A stretch of DNA of 64,000 nt, taken from NCBI GenBank assembly GCA_003415625.1, contig PYIU01000006.1:2852001-2916000 (forward strand), in the 5' to 3' direction. The notes under the pieces were generated by a model. It searched no databases. It worked only from the letters and a program-made list of their open reading frames with translations, and was not told the DNA's origin. Both the position numbers and the translations under genes were made by a program. Origin of the DNA: Aquanectria penicillioides. Lineage: Eukaryota; Ascomycota; Sordariomycetes; Hypocreales; Nectriaceae. Below are positions 26,131 to 39,941 of this stretch, piece after piece. Numbering within the stretch: position 1 is the first letter of the stretch; each line of letters starts with the position of its first letter.

Positions 26131-29100
26131 GATTATAAGCTTAAAGCTTTAATTTAAGAAAAAATTATAGCTATTTAAAAGGTTTAAATTAACTAAAAGT
26201 TTATTCCTTAAAGTTAATACTTATAATATTAATTGATTAAGGTCTTAAAACTTAAGTAATAGCTTTAAAGCTAGCCTTAAAGCTAATTTTTATTATTAAA
26301 GTAATTAAATAAACTAATAATAAAGAAGATTTTATTAAAAAAGAAGATAATCTTAAGGATTTTTTACTTTTTTTTAAAAGGTTAATAAAGCCTATTAAAA
26401 GGGATTTATAGAAAACTTAATTAAATTTAAGCATTATAATATAATAAATAATAAAGATAATATAGTAAATATAAAAGCTATAAAAGTACTTTAATTAAAA
26501 GATTAAAAATAAATTAAAGATTAAATATAAAATATAGCCTAAAGATAAATTAAAATTTAAAGTAAAAGATAATAAAGATAAAAGCTTTAAGTATTAAAAA
26601 AGCTAACTTTTCTATACCTTAAGGAAGCCCTTAAAAGCTTTAAATAAAATATTTAGTTTTTTAAAAAATAAAAAGATATTAATAAAGCTTATTTTAAGTA
26701 AAAAAAAGATTATAAACTTATAATTAATTAAAATTAAGGATTTTATTAATTTTAACTTTAAGATAAAAGAAAATAATATACTTAAGGGATTAAAAAATTA
26801 AACTATTTAAAAAAGATATTTTTTTTATACTATAATTATTATTAAATAATATAAAGAGATTAAGATTTTATATTTAAAAAGAATATATTTAATTACTATT
26901 ATAAAAATAATAGTTTTATAAAAACTAAAGCTATTATTATTTTTAATAAAGATTAATATAAAGGCTATTAAGCTATTAATAAAAAGGTATAATAATATAA
27001 GGTTTTAATAAAGTTTAGTTAATCTTTACTAAAGATTAAAGTTCTTAACTCTAAAGAAACTATAAAGAGTTTAAAGTTATATTAATAACTTTTACTATAT
27101 TATAAATAGTATTATTAAAGCTAGCAATAAGCTCTTTAAATCTTAAAAAAAAATAAGATTTATAAATAATATTAAAAAAAATCTTTTTTAAGTAAAATGC
27201 ACTTTAATATAACTATAAGCAAAAAGGGAAATATTAATCTATTTATAAAATATAAAAAGACTTTATTAATAAAGCTAAAAGTCTATAGACTTTCTAAAAG
27301 AAAAGTAAAGACTTTAGCAATAAAAAAGGCATATAAATAAGTGCTTAATTAAATAAAAAGAATAATTATAAAAAAGATCCTAAAAGTAATAAATACTTTA
27401 ATTATAATTAAAAAGGTTATATTATAAAGAACTGCTTATCTCTATAAAAGGAAAGTAAAGGCAGTAAAAATAAAAGGTTAAAGAAGAAAGATAATAATAA
27501 TAAAACTACTAAAAAGACTAAAAAGATTGCTTTATATATAAAATTAAATAAATAAAGTGCTAAAAGTATAAAGAAAGCTAAAAATAACTTTAATAATAAT
27601 AATAATACTATTTTTATATACTATAAAGGCTTAAAGGCAAGAAAGTTCTTTAGTAATGCTTTTATAAAATTATTAGCTAAAAAGGCAGCTATAGTAATAA
27701 TTTCTAGCTTATTAAAATAGCAATTATATAGTCCCTTTAATATTAATAATAATACTATACTAAAGGCTAAAAGAAATAGTAATTTTATTACTATTTTAAT
27801 ATCTATAGAATTAAGCCTTATTAATTAAAAAGACTATTAGCTTTAAAACTTAAGAGCTAATATATATATTATTAATAACTTTAAATAATTTAAAGAAAAT
27901 AAATAGTATAAACTTAATAAAATAATATTAATTCTTATAAATAAAGGCATTATATACCCTATAGCTATAAAAATAGCAATAATTATATTATTTATAAAGG
28001 GAAAGAGAATAAAAACTATAATACTTAAAGATATAATCTTTATTAAAGATTTTCTATTAAATATAATCTTTAATAAAAAAGTCTATCTTTTTAATAATTA
28101 TATAATTAAAAATAAAATCTTTAATAGTAATAGTAAGATCTTTATAACTCTTAATATCTTTAATTAAAGGTTTTTACTTAAAGTAATAGAAAGTATAATA
28201 AGCTATTACTTTACTTTTAAAATAATATTAATATAAATAGAATAATTTAAAGTAAAAATATAGTATTAAAGATTTATTTATATAGATTAAAAAGCCTTTA
28301 ATTATACCTTTAAAATTATAAAAAATAGGCTTAATAATTATAAATTGCTTAATATACTCTATAAAGACTATAAGCTTACTAAAAGCATAAGGTTTTTATT
28401 AAAAATACTATAAAAAAGAGTAAACTATATACTTAACTTCCTTTATATAGACTTTATAGAGCTAAGTCTATATATATATAATAAAAAGAAGTATTTTAAG
28501 CTTATAATTAATAATAAAAGCTATTACTTTTATAGTAATTTACTTAAAAAGAAAAGTAATACTATTACCTTAATAAAAGAAGATCTTTTAATATTTAAAA
28601 CTATTATAGCCTATAGTCTACTCTAAAAGATATAATTTAATAGTAGCTATAAATTTATTAATAAAAAGATTAATAAACTTCTTTTAAAAATAGAGATTTC
28701 TATAATTATTATATTACTATATAGCTATAAATAAAATAGCTTTATTAAATAGGCAAATTATATAATTTAAAAAAAGGCAAGAAATATAATAATAGCAATA
28801 AATATCCCTTTTAGGCTATAAAAAAAGATTATTTTTATAATTATATATATTATTAATATTATAGTAATAAAATTATTAAACTAAAAGACCTTTTATAAGG
28901 TTTACTTTATAAATTTAATTTTAAAAAAGGAATATATATTAAGTATTAAATATTTATAGATTTTAGGGTTAAAGGCATTTATTTATATTAAATAGAAAAA
29001 GTATAATAGATTTAAAAAGATATTATTTTATAATTAAAAAGAAATCTTTATAGAATTTTAAGGAATTAAGGTATATAGAATTTAAAACCTTAAGATAAAA

Positions 29101-31110
29101 AAAGTTATTATAATAATGCATATAATATTCTATAAGTTTATTTTACTATTTATAGTAAAAGGTAAAGAGATTATTTAATTATAGCTAAAAAGAGCATTTA
29201 ATAACTTTAAAAAATATTTTATAATACTAATAATAGCTATAAAAAAGTAGATTTTAGCTGCCTATATTAATGCTAATTTAACTATAGTCTATAATGCCCT
29301 TAACTAGCTAAATACTAACCTTTAAAGAAAGGTATTCTTTAAGAAGATTTATACTTTTATTAATAAAGATATATTTAAATTTATTTTAAAGAAAGAATTG
29401 CTAAAAGGCAAAAGACTACTTATAGTAAAGTAAATAAATTAATATAAAAAAGATAAAAATAATATAATAATTATATATAAAGCTTAACTTATAGTATATA
29501 GCTTTATGCAAAAAAAAGGCATTAATTATTAAAAAACCTTCTTTTTAATTATAAAAGCTAACTTTTAAAGAATATTACTTATTTATATTATATAAATTAA
29601 AAAGAAGCTATTATAAAATAATATAATTATAGTATACTTAAATAAAAAGCTAAAAGAAAATATTTATATTATAACCTTCCCTTTATTTAATAAGTTCTTT
29701 AAGGATTTAAAGTATAAACATTTAATTAAAAAAGTAAGCTATAAATAAAGCATTAAGTATATTATATAATTACTTATAGCTTTATATAGCCTTAAATAAA
29801 GTGCCTAATAATAGCAAAAGAAATTAAAGAAAATACTTAATAAATTAGGCCTTAAAAGGCTATAAAGCAATATTGCAGTTTATATAAATTAAGCAAAAGA
29901 GATTATTATAGCTATATATATAAATAATATACTTATAGTTATTAATAATAATAAAAATATAAATACCTTTATTAATAAATTTATATAAAAAGTAAAAATA
30001 AAGTTATTTAAATTTTTTAAGCTTTTTTTAAGTATAGCTATTATAGTAAAAAAAGATAGATTGCTTATACTATTATAAAGAGACTATATAATAAATATTT
30101 TTAAGCAATTTAAATACTTTAATTATAAAGCTATAAATATATTAATAAAAATAAAAACTTATTATTTAATTAAAATAATTAATATTTTTAATATAAAGGC
30201 TATTAATAAAGAATATATATTAATAGTAAAAAAAGTTAATTATTTTTTATAATAAAGCTAGCTTAATTTAGCCTTTATATATAATCTTTAGGTATACTTT
30301 TTAAATAGCTTAAGTAAGCAATAACTTAAGGCTATAAAAAGAATACTATAATATATTAAAAAGAGCCTTAATTACTTTATTTATTATTACTACCTTAAAG
30401 AAAAGTTATATAATAATCTATTTAGTCTTTATAGCTACTATAACTTTAATTATATTAGCTGCCTAAAAATAGTATAATTAATTAAAAGATATATATTCTT
30501 TATAAATAAAGGCTTAATTATATAGTTTAATAAATATTAAAAGACTATAATAAAGTCCTTAATAAAAGCTAAATACTATATATTAATAAAGGCAATATTA
30601 TAAATTATATAAATAAAGAGCTTTATAAAGGAATTTAATAGCCTATTAATTACTTTAATAATAATCTTTATAAATAACTAAAGTATTATAAAGTTAATAT
30701 ATAACCTTAAATTCTATATTTATATAAAGTATATTTAAATATAATATTATTTTATAAAAAAGGCTATTAAAAATAATATAATTAAATTATAATATATTTT
30801 TTTATTAAAAATATTATTAATATATTTATAAAGCTATTAATAGGCCTATTATATTACTTTTTTATTAATACCTTAAGATTAAGGCTAAAATTAAAAAAAA
30901 TACTATATTAAAAATACTAAAATAAATATAAATAATACTTATAAAAGCTTATAGTAATGCCCTTAATTGCAATAAAAAAGTTTTACTTAAATAAATAATT
31001 ACCTTAATAATAAAAAAAGAATAATTTTATAATTATATAAAGAATATATATATAAAAAAGGTTAAAATAGCCTTATAATAGCACCTAAGGATAAGCCCTT
31101 AATTAAGCTT
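26131..31110 (+). pseudogene. copia-1 gag-pol remnant
   Basis: The polyprotein would have packaged, reverse transcribed and integrated the element. Visible landmarks: a gag CCHC zinc knuckle at 27394-27435, with residues Y-F-N-Y-N-stop-K-G-Y-I-I-K-N-C, where Cys and His became Tyr by G-to-A or C-to-T change; an integrase core beginning L-Y-I-D (Asp codon 28450-28452), followed by the Y-F-K-L-I-I-N-N-K-S-Y block; the RT active site at 29917-29934 as Y-I-N-N-I-L, where copia has Y-V-D-D-M-L; and an RNase H block A-K-Y-Y near 30567 (usually A-E-Y). Integrase precedes RT. Stops are frequent, mostly at Gln positions. Non-functional. Confidence 0.85.
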
Positions 31111-31118
31111 AAAGGGAG

Positions 31119-31377
31119 TATAGATAGATATAGCAGCTAGATAAAGGTAGTTATTACTATAAATATAGCGGCTGGCTATAAGCTAACCTTAGGGGCCTTA
31201 TAGGCTTAAGTCTTAAGGCTATATATCCTTATAAAGGAATCCCTATACTATAAATAGGTAATTGCATTTTATAATTACTATTTAGCTATTCCTTATAAAT
31301 CCTAATTAATTTAGACTAATCTATTGTATATATTGCCTGCTATAACTGTCTTTATATATGCCTATATATTATTTATA
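31119..31377 (+). repeat. copia-1 3' LTR
   Basis: This 259 bp LTR is collinear with the 5' LTR. The two differ mainly by transitions, and the 3' LTR has lost more G+C in the first 60 bases (GGTGGTCGCCGC in the 5' LTR has become GGTAGTTATTAC). Since LTRs are identical at insertion, the difference shows RIP acting unequally along the element. Confidence 0.9.
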
Positions 31378-32464
31378 GCTATTATTATTTTTAAATTATA
31401 TAAAATAATTATTTAAAAGTATATAGTATTTAAATAAAGGTCTATCTTTTTCTTTAATATTATTAATAAAATTATAAAATTAATAAGAGCTTAATAAATA
31501 GCTATAATAGCTAAAAACTTAAATATACTTTTTAATAGCTAAATAAAAAATAGGCCTAAAAGGTCTATAGAACTAGCTCTTATAGTTATAATAAAAGCAA
31601 TATATATAATATAGACCTATAGTAAAATAATATCTTTCTTTTAGCTAAACTTTACTATAGCCTTTAATTTAATAGACTATAAAAGGCTTATAGCTACTTT
31701 ATATAATTAAGGCTATTTATATTAGCTTTTAGTTTAGTTCTTTAGCTATTTATTTAAATATATAATATACCTTTAGTTTAATAATAATTATTTAACCTTT
31801 ATAGTATTAAAGCTAATATTCTATAAAGCTTATTACTTTTTTTTATTTTATTTATCTTTTTTATTTTAAAGCTGTATATTACACTTAAAAAGATCTTTAA
31901 AATTATAATAATTAAATTTATTAATAATATAAATATATTTATATTTAAAAAAAATATAATAAAGACTTAAATCTAATTTAAAGCTATATAAGCAATATCT
32001 ATATTTTAGGCTATTATTAATAATATAACCTTTAAATCTATTAAAGCCTAAATTTTTTACTTTTTTTATTAATACTAAAGGCATTAAATTTAATTAAACT
32101 TTATTTATAATATAATTTAGCTATAAAAGTTTTATTAATTCTTAAGGCTATAGCTATATAAAAAACTACTTTAAGGTCTATATATTTTAAAACTTAAAGG
32201 AAAGCTAAAGCATTAAAAATAGACTTTTATTACTTTTATAGTAAATATATAAAAAGTAAATCTTAAAGCTATTTATATAATATATATTTATATAATTAAA
32301 GCTATTATTACTTATAGCTTTAAAGTATATTATTTTTTAATTAAAAAAGGTAATAACCTTAAGGGAATTGCTAAAGCTCTATTTATTAAATAACCTTATG
32401 CTCTTTATATTATTAAAGAAAGCTATAAGGCTATTCTAGCTAAACTTTTAAAGAGTAAGCTTAA
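31378..32464 (+). mobile_element. LINE copy E, segment 2 (reverse transcriptase)
   Basis: This segment resumes exactly after copia-1, beginning with the duplicated GCTAT, and runs to the CTTAA that precedes the gypsy 5' LTR. It carries the core RT. The decayed G-I-P-Q-G-S-L-L-S-P block is recognisable at about 31829-31870, and F-I-N-N (from F-x-D-D) lies at 31917-31928. It continues at 44937. Confidence 0.8.
31378..32464 (+). pseudogene. LINE ORF2 remnant, central RT domain (copy E)
   Basis: The sense translation contains the fingers/palm RT motifs of Tad-type LINEs: a loose R-P-x-x-L-L region near 31600, the block N-I-L-stop-S-L-L-L-F-F-I-L-F at about 31829 that corresponds to the conserved Pro-Gln-Gly-Ser segment, and the catalytic F-I-N-N-I-N at 31917-31934. 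Replacement of both catalytic Asp by Asn and of Pro by Leu fits RIP. Its antisense strand holds a 72-codon open frame (31866-32084), which I consider a shadow. Confidence 0.75.
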
Positions 32465-32619
32465 TATAACGCTAGGGCCCACAACTAGGCCACACTAACC
32501 TTTAGCTAAAGCTTATCTATAGTCTACCTATAGTTGCGCCTACTTAACTGCAGTGCGGCACTAAAGACTAATACCTTATTGGCCTACCTAACTGCATTTA
32601 TTTATATAACTTTATTATA
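32465..32619 (+). repeat. gypsy 5' LTR (155 bp)
   Basis: This is a short LTR with T[AG]TAA...TTA[TC]A inverted ends. Compared with the 3' LTR (Tc1 removed) it lacks 37 bp that in the 3' copy contain a hairpin; the difference is bounded by GACT repeats. It and the next ~300 bp are markedly less RIP-mutated than the rest of the element. The LTR supplies the empty-site sequence for the Tc1 insertion: CTTTAGCTA joins AGCTTATC directly. Confidence 0.85.
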
Positions 32620-34658
32620 ATTCTAAAGCTTTTATTATAACTACCTAAGCGCAATAGAGCACTAAAAGCAAGAAAGGCCAGCAAGCAAGCTAATAATAAT
32701 TTAACTACTAAAACACTAGAAACTGCAACCTTAAACCTAATAGAACCTATAGATTTAAGATAGATTCCTCCCACTATTGTGGAGCAAAGGGCCAAAAAAG
32801 GAAAAGGAACTTAAGGAGCGGATTGCACAACTACTCTTACAAATTAAAGGGGAATACCCCTTTTATTATTAAACGCCACTCTAGTGGATAAACGCATTAT
32901 TTTAGCTCCTAAAGAGAGAAAATAGGCATGTATATAGGCAGTATTATCTATATTAAATAATTACTTAATTTCTAGCAATAATAAGGGAATAGTTAAGGGA
33001 ATTAAGGGCAAATCTATAGAGTTATAGAAGTTCCTTAATGTATTTAAAGCTAATTAAGCTAGCATCCTTTTGAGCTATAAAAAGACTAATTATATTATTA
33101 ATATATTAAATGGAATACCCTTAAAATAACCTTTAGAAAGAAAGAATTTAACCTTTAAAGAAGCTTAATAGAACCCTTTATTTTATTTATTCTTAAAAAA
33201 GATAAAAGCCTATATTTATATATAGATTACTAAAGACTTAATAAAATTATAAAAAAGACTTATTACTTTTTATCTTTAGTTTTAAAGATCCTTAATTATA
33301 TTTAAAAAGTAAAGCATTTTTTAAAAAAATAATATCAAGCTACTTTCTAAAGCTATATATATTAAGCCTTATAGGGGCTTATAGATATAGTTTATATAAT
33401 ATATTAAGATAATACCTGTATATTTTTAAAAGACTAAAAATTGCATATATAGTATCTAAAAGAAATCTTAAAGAAACTGCAAAATATAAAATTATATATA
33501 AAACTATTTAAATATATATTTTATTAAAATTAAATTATATTCTTAAAGTTTATTCTATCTATTAATAGAGTTTCTATAGACCTTAACTATATAAAAATAA
33601 TATTTAAGTAATAAAAACTCTTAATCTATAGAGAAATTTAAGTATTTTTAAAATTCTATAATCCTTATTAATAATTTATATATAATTATTTAAGGATTAT
33701 AGCCTTTTTATATATACTTTTAAAAAGAAGTAAAAATAGAAAAAAGTAGGGATTAATAGAACTAAACTATATTAAAAAGAAGGCATTTTATATATTAATT
33801 TAAGTATTTTAAGAGGCCCTTTATTGCAATACTTTAACTTAAGGCTATTAATAAGGGCAAAAATAAATGCATTTAAGCTTATAATAGTAAGGACTTTTTT
33901 ATAATTTAATAAAAAAGGGCAGTATTACTTTATTATATTTTAGTTCTAAAAGTTAAAAGGAGCTAAATTAAATTATAGTATATTAAATTAATGCTAATAG
34001 TAATAGTTAAGCTAATTAAATACTAGTAATATTACCTTAAAGGACTAGTAATTCCTATAGAAGTTTTAAATAACTATTAAAATTTATACTTCTATTAAGC
34101 TATTTAAACTAGTAATACTACCTTAAAGAATTAATAATTTCTATAGAAGTCTTAAATAACTATTAAAATCTATAGTTTTATTAAGCTATTTAAATACTAA
34201 TATTACTATCTTAAAGAACTAGCAATTTCTATAGAAGTTTTAAATAACTATTAAAATCTATAATCCTTATATATATATTAAGCTAACTAAAAATCTTAAA
34301 TAAGCTATTTAAATATTAGTAATACTACCTTAAAGGATTATTAATTTCTATAGAAGTCTTAAGTAATTATTAAGATCTATAATCCTTTATAAAAAGTCTT
34401 AAGCTAAATTAGAAAATAAATATATTAATATATATATTTAATACTATATAATTTTAAAATAAACTATAAAATAAAAAGAAATAACTTTATAAATACTTTA
34501 TTAAGGCATTTAAATTATAAATATAAAACTTAAAAAACTATTAAATTAATTTATAGAAAAACTTAAAGAATTATTAAAATAGTCTATAAGCTATAAAATA
34601 AAATAATAAATAAAAATACTATATTATTTAAAAGTAAAATAAAAAAAAGTATAATAAA
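32620..34658 (+). pseudogene. gypsy gag / reverse transcriptase / RNase H remnant
   Basis: After a G+C-richer leader a decayed frame runs into the copia-2 insertion. From about 32780 a Lys/Glu-rich stretch (KEKELKERIAQLLLQIKGEY) may be the start of gag. From about 33360 to 33720 the translation matches the end of gypsy RT and the connection domain, including the S-K-R-N-L-K-E block and a tail F-K-D-Y-S that corresponds to F-[IR]-x-x-Y-S. From about 33850 to 34100 it matches RNase H (tail Y-Y-L-K-G-L-V-I-P-I-E-V-L). A four-fold tandem array then follows. I do not see a clear Y-x-D-D box, so part of RT may be deleted. Confidence 0.65.
34014..34388 (+). repeat. Four-copy tandem repeat in gypsy RNase H region (period 86-119 bp)
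   Basis: Four imperfect copies each contain ACCTTAAAG followed by TTTCTATAGAAG (CCTATAGAAG in the first). Anchor positions at about 34035, 34121, 34209 and 34328 give periods of 86, 88 and 119 bp; the last spacing includes an extra ~31 bp. The unit is the RNase H segment for L-K-x-L-x-I-x-I-E-V-L-N-N-Y-x-N-L. Since 86 and 88 are not multiples of 3, each copy is in a new frame, so the amplification happened after or while the element died. Confidence 0.85.
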
Positions 34659-34663
34659 ATATC

Positions 34664-34922
34664 TATAGATAGATATAGCAGCCAGGCAAAGGTAATTGCT
34701 ACTATAAATATAGCAGCCAGCTATAAGCTGACCTTAGGGGCCTTATAGGCCTAGATCTTAAGGCTATATATCCTTATAAAGAAATCCCTATACTATAAAT
34801 AAATAACTGCATTTTATAATTACTATCTAGCTATTCTTTATAAATCCTAATTAATCTAAATTAATCTATTATATATATTGCCTACTATAACTATCTCTAT
34901 ATATATCTATATATTATTTATA
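34664..34922 (+). repeat. copia-2 5' LTR
   Basis: This 259 bp LTR begins TATAGATAG and ends ATTTATA. It has the same internal hairpin region as copia-1, but more mutated. Confidence 0.9.
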
Positions 34923-37900
34923 GATTATAAGCCTAAAGCTTTAATTTAAAAAGAAATTATAGCTATTTAAAAGGTTTAAATTAATTAAAAGTTTATCCCT
35001 TAAAGTTAATACTTATAATATTAATTAATTAAGGTTTTAAAACTTAAGTAATAGCTTTAAAGCTAGCCTTAAAGCTAATTTTTATTATTAAAGCAATTAA
35101 ATAGATTAATAATAAAGAAGATTTTATTAAAAGAAAAAATAATCTTAAGGATTTTCTATTTTTTTTAAAAGATTAATAAAGCCTATTAAAAAAAACCTAT
35201 AGAAAACTTAATTAAATTTAAGCATTATAATATAATAAATAATAAAAATAATATAATAAATATAAAAGCTATAAAAGTACTTTAATTAAAAGACTAAAAA
35301 TAAATTAAAGATTAAATATAAAATATAGCCTAAAAATAAATTAAAGATTAAATATAAAATATAGCCTAAAAATAAATTAAAATCTAAAGTAAAAAACAAT
35401 AAAAATAAAAGCTTTAAGTATTAAAAAAGCTAACTCTTTTATACCTTAAAGGAGCCCTTAAGAGCTTTAAATAAAATATTTAATTTCTTAAGGAATAAAA
35501 AGATATTAATAAAGCTTATTTTAAGTAAAAAAAAGATTATAAATTTATAATTAATTAAAATTAAGGATTTTATTAATTTTAATTTTAAAATAAAAAGAGA
35601 TAATATACTTAAGGGATTAAAGAATTAAGCTATTTAAAAGAAATATTTCTTTTATATTATAACTATTATTAAATAATATAAAAAGATTAAAATTTTATAT
35701 TTAAAAAAAATATATTTAATTGCTATTATAAAAATAGTAGTTTTATAAAAACTAAAGCTATTATTATTTTTAATAAAAATTAATATAAAAGCTATTAAGC
35801 TATTAATAAAAAGATATAATAATATAAAGTTTTAATAGAGTTTAGCTAATCTTTACTAAAAATTAAAGTCCTTAACTCTAAAGAAACTATAAGGGGTTTA
35901 AAGTTATATTAATAACTTTTACTATATTATAAATAGTATTATTAAAGCTAATAATAAGCTCTTTAAATACTAAAAAAAGATAAGATTTATAAATAGTATT
36001 AAAAAGGTCTTTTTTAAATAGAATGCACTTTAATATAACTATAAGCAAAAGGGAAAATATTAATCTATTTATAAAATATAAAAAGACTTTATTAATAAAG
36101 CTAAAAGTCTATAGACTTTTTAAAAGAAAAGTAAAAACTTTAATAATAAAAAAGGCATATAAATAAATGCTTAATTAAATAAAAAGAATAACTATAAAAA
36201 AGATCCTAAAAGCAATAAATGCTTTAATTATAATTAAAAAGGTTATATTATAAAGAATTGCCTATTTCTATAAAAGAAAAGTAAAGGCAATAAAAATAAA
36301 AAGTTAAAGAAAAAAGATAATAGTAATAAAACTATTAAAAAGACTAAAAAGACTGCTTTATATATAGAATTAAATAAATAAAGTATTAAAATATAAAAAA
36401 AGCTAAAAATAACTTTAATAATAATAATAATACTATTTTTATATATTATAAAGGCTTAAAGATAAAAAAGTTCTTTAGTAATGCTTTTATAAGGTTATTA
36501 ATTAAAAAGGTAGCTATAATAATAATTTTTAGCCTATTAAAATAGCAATTATATAATCCCTTTAATATTAATAATAATACTATACTAAAGGCTAAAAGAA
36601 ATAATAACTTTATTACTATTTTAATATCTATAAAATTAGGCCTTATTAATTAAAAAGACTGCTAGCTTTAGGACTTAAAAGCTAATATATATATTATTAA
36701 TAACTTTAAATAGTTTAAAGAAAATAAATAGTATAAACTTAATAAAATAATATTAATTTTTATAGATAAAGGCACTATATACCCTATAGCTATAAGAATA
36801 ATAGTAGTTATACTATTTATAAAAAGAGAGAGAATAAAAACTATAATACTTAAAGATATAATCCTTATTAAAGATTTCCTATTAAATATAATCTTTAATA
36901 AAAAAGTCTATCTTTTTAGCAATTATATAATTAAAAATAAAATCTTTAATAGTAATAATAAAATCTTTATAACTCTTAATATCTTTAATTAAAAGTTTTT
37001 ACTTAAAGCAATAAAAAGTATAATAAGCTATTACTTTACTCTTAAGATAATACTAATATAAATAGAATAGTTTAAAGTAAGAATATAGTATTAAAGACTT
37101 ATTTATATAAATTAAAAAGCCCTTAACTATACCTTTAAGGTTATAAAAGATAGGCTTAATAATTATAAGCTATTTAATATACTTTATAAAAACTATAAGT
37201 TTACTAAAAGTATAAAGTTTTTACTAAAAATACTATAAAAGAGAGTAGATTATATATTTAATCTCTTTTATATAGACCTTATAGAATTAAGTTTATATAT
37301 ATATAATAAAAAGAGGTATTTTAAGCTTATAATTAATAATAAAAGCTATTACTTTTATAGTAATTTATTTAAAAAGAAAAGCAATATTACTATTTTAATA
37401 AAAAAAGATCTTTTAGTATTTAAAACTATTATAGCCTATAGTCTACTTTAAAAGATATAGTTTAATAGTAGCTATAAATTTATTAATAGAAAGGTTAATA
37501 AACTTCTTTTAAAGATAAGGATCTTTATAATTATTATATTATTATATAGCTATAAATAAAATAGCTTTATTAAATAAGCAAACTATATAATCTAAAAGAA
37601 AGCAAAAAGTATAATAATAGTAATAAATATCCCTTTTAAGCTATAAAGAGAGATTATCCTTATAGTTATATATATTATTAATATTATAGCAATAAGATTA
37701 TTAAACTAAAAGACCTTTTATAAAGTTTACTTTATAGATTTAATTTTAAAAAAGGAATATATATTAAGCATTAAGTATCTATAGATTTTAGAATTAAAGG
37801 CATTTATTTATATTAAATAGAAAAAGTATAATAAATTTAAGAAAATACTGCCTTATAGTTAAAAAGGAATCTTTATAGAATTTTAAGGAATTAAGGTATA

Positions 37901-39933
37901 TAGAATTTAAAACCCTAAAATAAAGAAAGTTATTATAATAATATATATAGTATTTTATAAGCCTATTTTATTGCTTATAGCAAAAGGTAAAAAGATTATT
38001 TAATTATAGCTAAAAGAAGTATTTAATAACTTTAAGAGATACTTTATAATATTAATAATAGCTATAAAAAAGTAAATTTTAGCTATTTGCATTAATACTA
38101 ATTTAATTATAGTCTATAATGCCCTTAACTAATTAAATACTAACCTTTAAAGAGAGGCATTCTTTAAGAAGATTTATGCCTTTATTAATAAAGGTATATT
38201 TAAATTTATTCTAAAAAAAGAATTATTAAAAGGCAAAAGATTACTTATAATAAAATAAATAAATTAATATAAAAGAGATAAAAATAGTATAATAGTTATA
38301 TATAAAGCTTAACTTATAATATATAGCTTTATATAAAAAAAAGGCATTAATTATTAAAAGACCTTTTTTTTAACTATAAAAGCTAATTTCTAAAAAATAC
38401 TATTTATTTATATTATATAGATTAAAAAAAAGCTATTATAAAATAATATAATTATAATATATTTAAATAAAAGCTAAAAAAAATATTTATATTATAATTT
38501 TCTTTTTATTTAATAAGTTCTTTAAGAATCTAAAGTATAAATATTTAATTAAAAAAGTAAGCTATAAATAAGGCATTAAGTATATTATATAGTTATTTAT
38601 AGCTTTATATAGCCTTAAGTAAAGTGCCTAATAGTAATAGAAAAAACTAAAGAAAATACTTAATAAATTAGGCCTTAAGAGGCTATAAAGCAATACTGTA
38701 ATTTATATAAATTAAGTAAAAGAGATTATTATAGCTATATATATAGATAATATACTTATAGTTATTAATAATAATAAGGATATAAATACCTTTATTAATA
38801 AACTTATATAAAAAGTAAAGATAAAGTTACTTAAATTTTTTAAGCTTTTTTTAAATATAGCTATTATAATAGAAAAAGATAAATTGCTTATATTATTATA
38901 AAGAGATTATATAATAAGTATCTTTAAGCAATTTAAATACTTTAATTATAAAGCTATAAATATATTAATAGAAATAAAAATCTATTATTTAATTAAAGCA
39001 ATTAATATCCTTAATATAAAGGCTATTAGTAAAAAATATATATTAATAGTAAAAAAAATTAACTATCTCTTATAATAGAGCTAGCTTAATCTAGCCTTTA
39101 TATATAGTCTTTAAATATACTTTTTAAATAGCTTAAGTAAGTAATAACTTAAGGCTATAAGAAAAATGCTATAATATATTAAAATAAGCCTTAATTACTT
39201 TATTTATTATTACTGCCTTAAAAAAGAGTTATATAGCAATCTATTTAATCTTTATAGCTATTATAACTTTAATTATATTAGCTATTTAAAAATAATATAA
39301 TTAATTAAAAAATATATATTCTTTATAAATAAGGGCTTAATTATATAATTTAATAAGCATTAAAAAACTATAATAAAGTCTTTAATAAAAGCTAAATATT
39401 ATATATTAATAAAGGCAATATTATAAATTATATAAATAAAGAGCTTTATAAAGAAACTTAATAGCTTATTAATTGCCTTAATAGTAATCTTTATAGATAA
39501 TTAAAGTACTATAAAGTTAATATATAACTTTAAATTTTATATTTATATAAAATATATTTAAATATAATATTACTTTATAAAAAAGGCTATTAAAAATAGT
39601 ATAATTAAACTATAATATATTCTTTTTATTAAAAATATTATTAATATATTTATAAAGCTATTAATAGGCCTATTATATTACTTTTTTATTAATGCCTTAA
39701 GATTAAAGTTAAAATTAAAGAAAATACTATATTAAAAATACTAAAATAAATATAAATAATGCCTATAAAAGCTTATAGTAATGCCTTTAGCTATAATAAA
39801 AAAGTCTTATTTAAGTAAATAATTACTTTAGTAATAAAAAAAGAATAATTTTATAATTATATAAAAAATATATATATAAAAAGATTAAAATAGTTTTATA
39901 ATAGCACTTAAGGATAAGCCCTTAATTAGGCTT
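34923..39933 (+). pseudogene. copia-2 gag-pol remnant
   Basis: Landmarks parallel copia-1, but several key residues survive. The gag zinc knuckle at 36220-36261 keeps its first and last Cys (C-F-N-Y-N-stop-K-G-Y-I-I-K-N-C). The RT active site at 38740-38757 reads Y-I-D-N-I-L, keeping the first catalytic Asp. That codon (GAT) is preceded by A, while the lost second GAT is preceded by T, as the TpG-to-TpA rule predicts. An integrase core L-Y-I-D lies around 37275-37300, and an RNase H A-K-Y-Y block near 39390. The frame is full of stops. Confidence 0.85.
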
Positions 39934-39941
39934 AAAGGGAG

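Larger units (their letters stand above)
25872..31377 (+). mobile_element. Ty1/copia retrotransposon 1, complete (5506 bp), inserted in LINE E
   Basis: This complete LTR element has two 259 bp LTRs, a gag-pol remnant in the order gag zinc knuckle, integrase, RT, RNase H (integrase before RT defines Ty1/copia), and a polypurine stretch AAAGGGAG just before the 3' LTR. It is flanked by GCTAT duplications. It is riddled with RIP stops. It is collinear with copia-2 and copia-3, so the family had at least three local copies. Confidence 0.9.

Noticed and set aside
32598..32795. A 65-codon minus-strand frame with a hydrophobic stretch, possibly a small membrane protein.
   Set aside because: It spans the gypsy LTR/leader junction on the opposite strand; its openness follows from the G+C-richer, less mutated leader. 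It has no family resemblance.
34014..34388. A CRISPR-like array of regularly spaced repeats.
   Set aside because: The whole 86-88 bp unit is repeated without unique spacers, the context is a fungal gypsy RNase H gene, and no cas genes are present.
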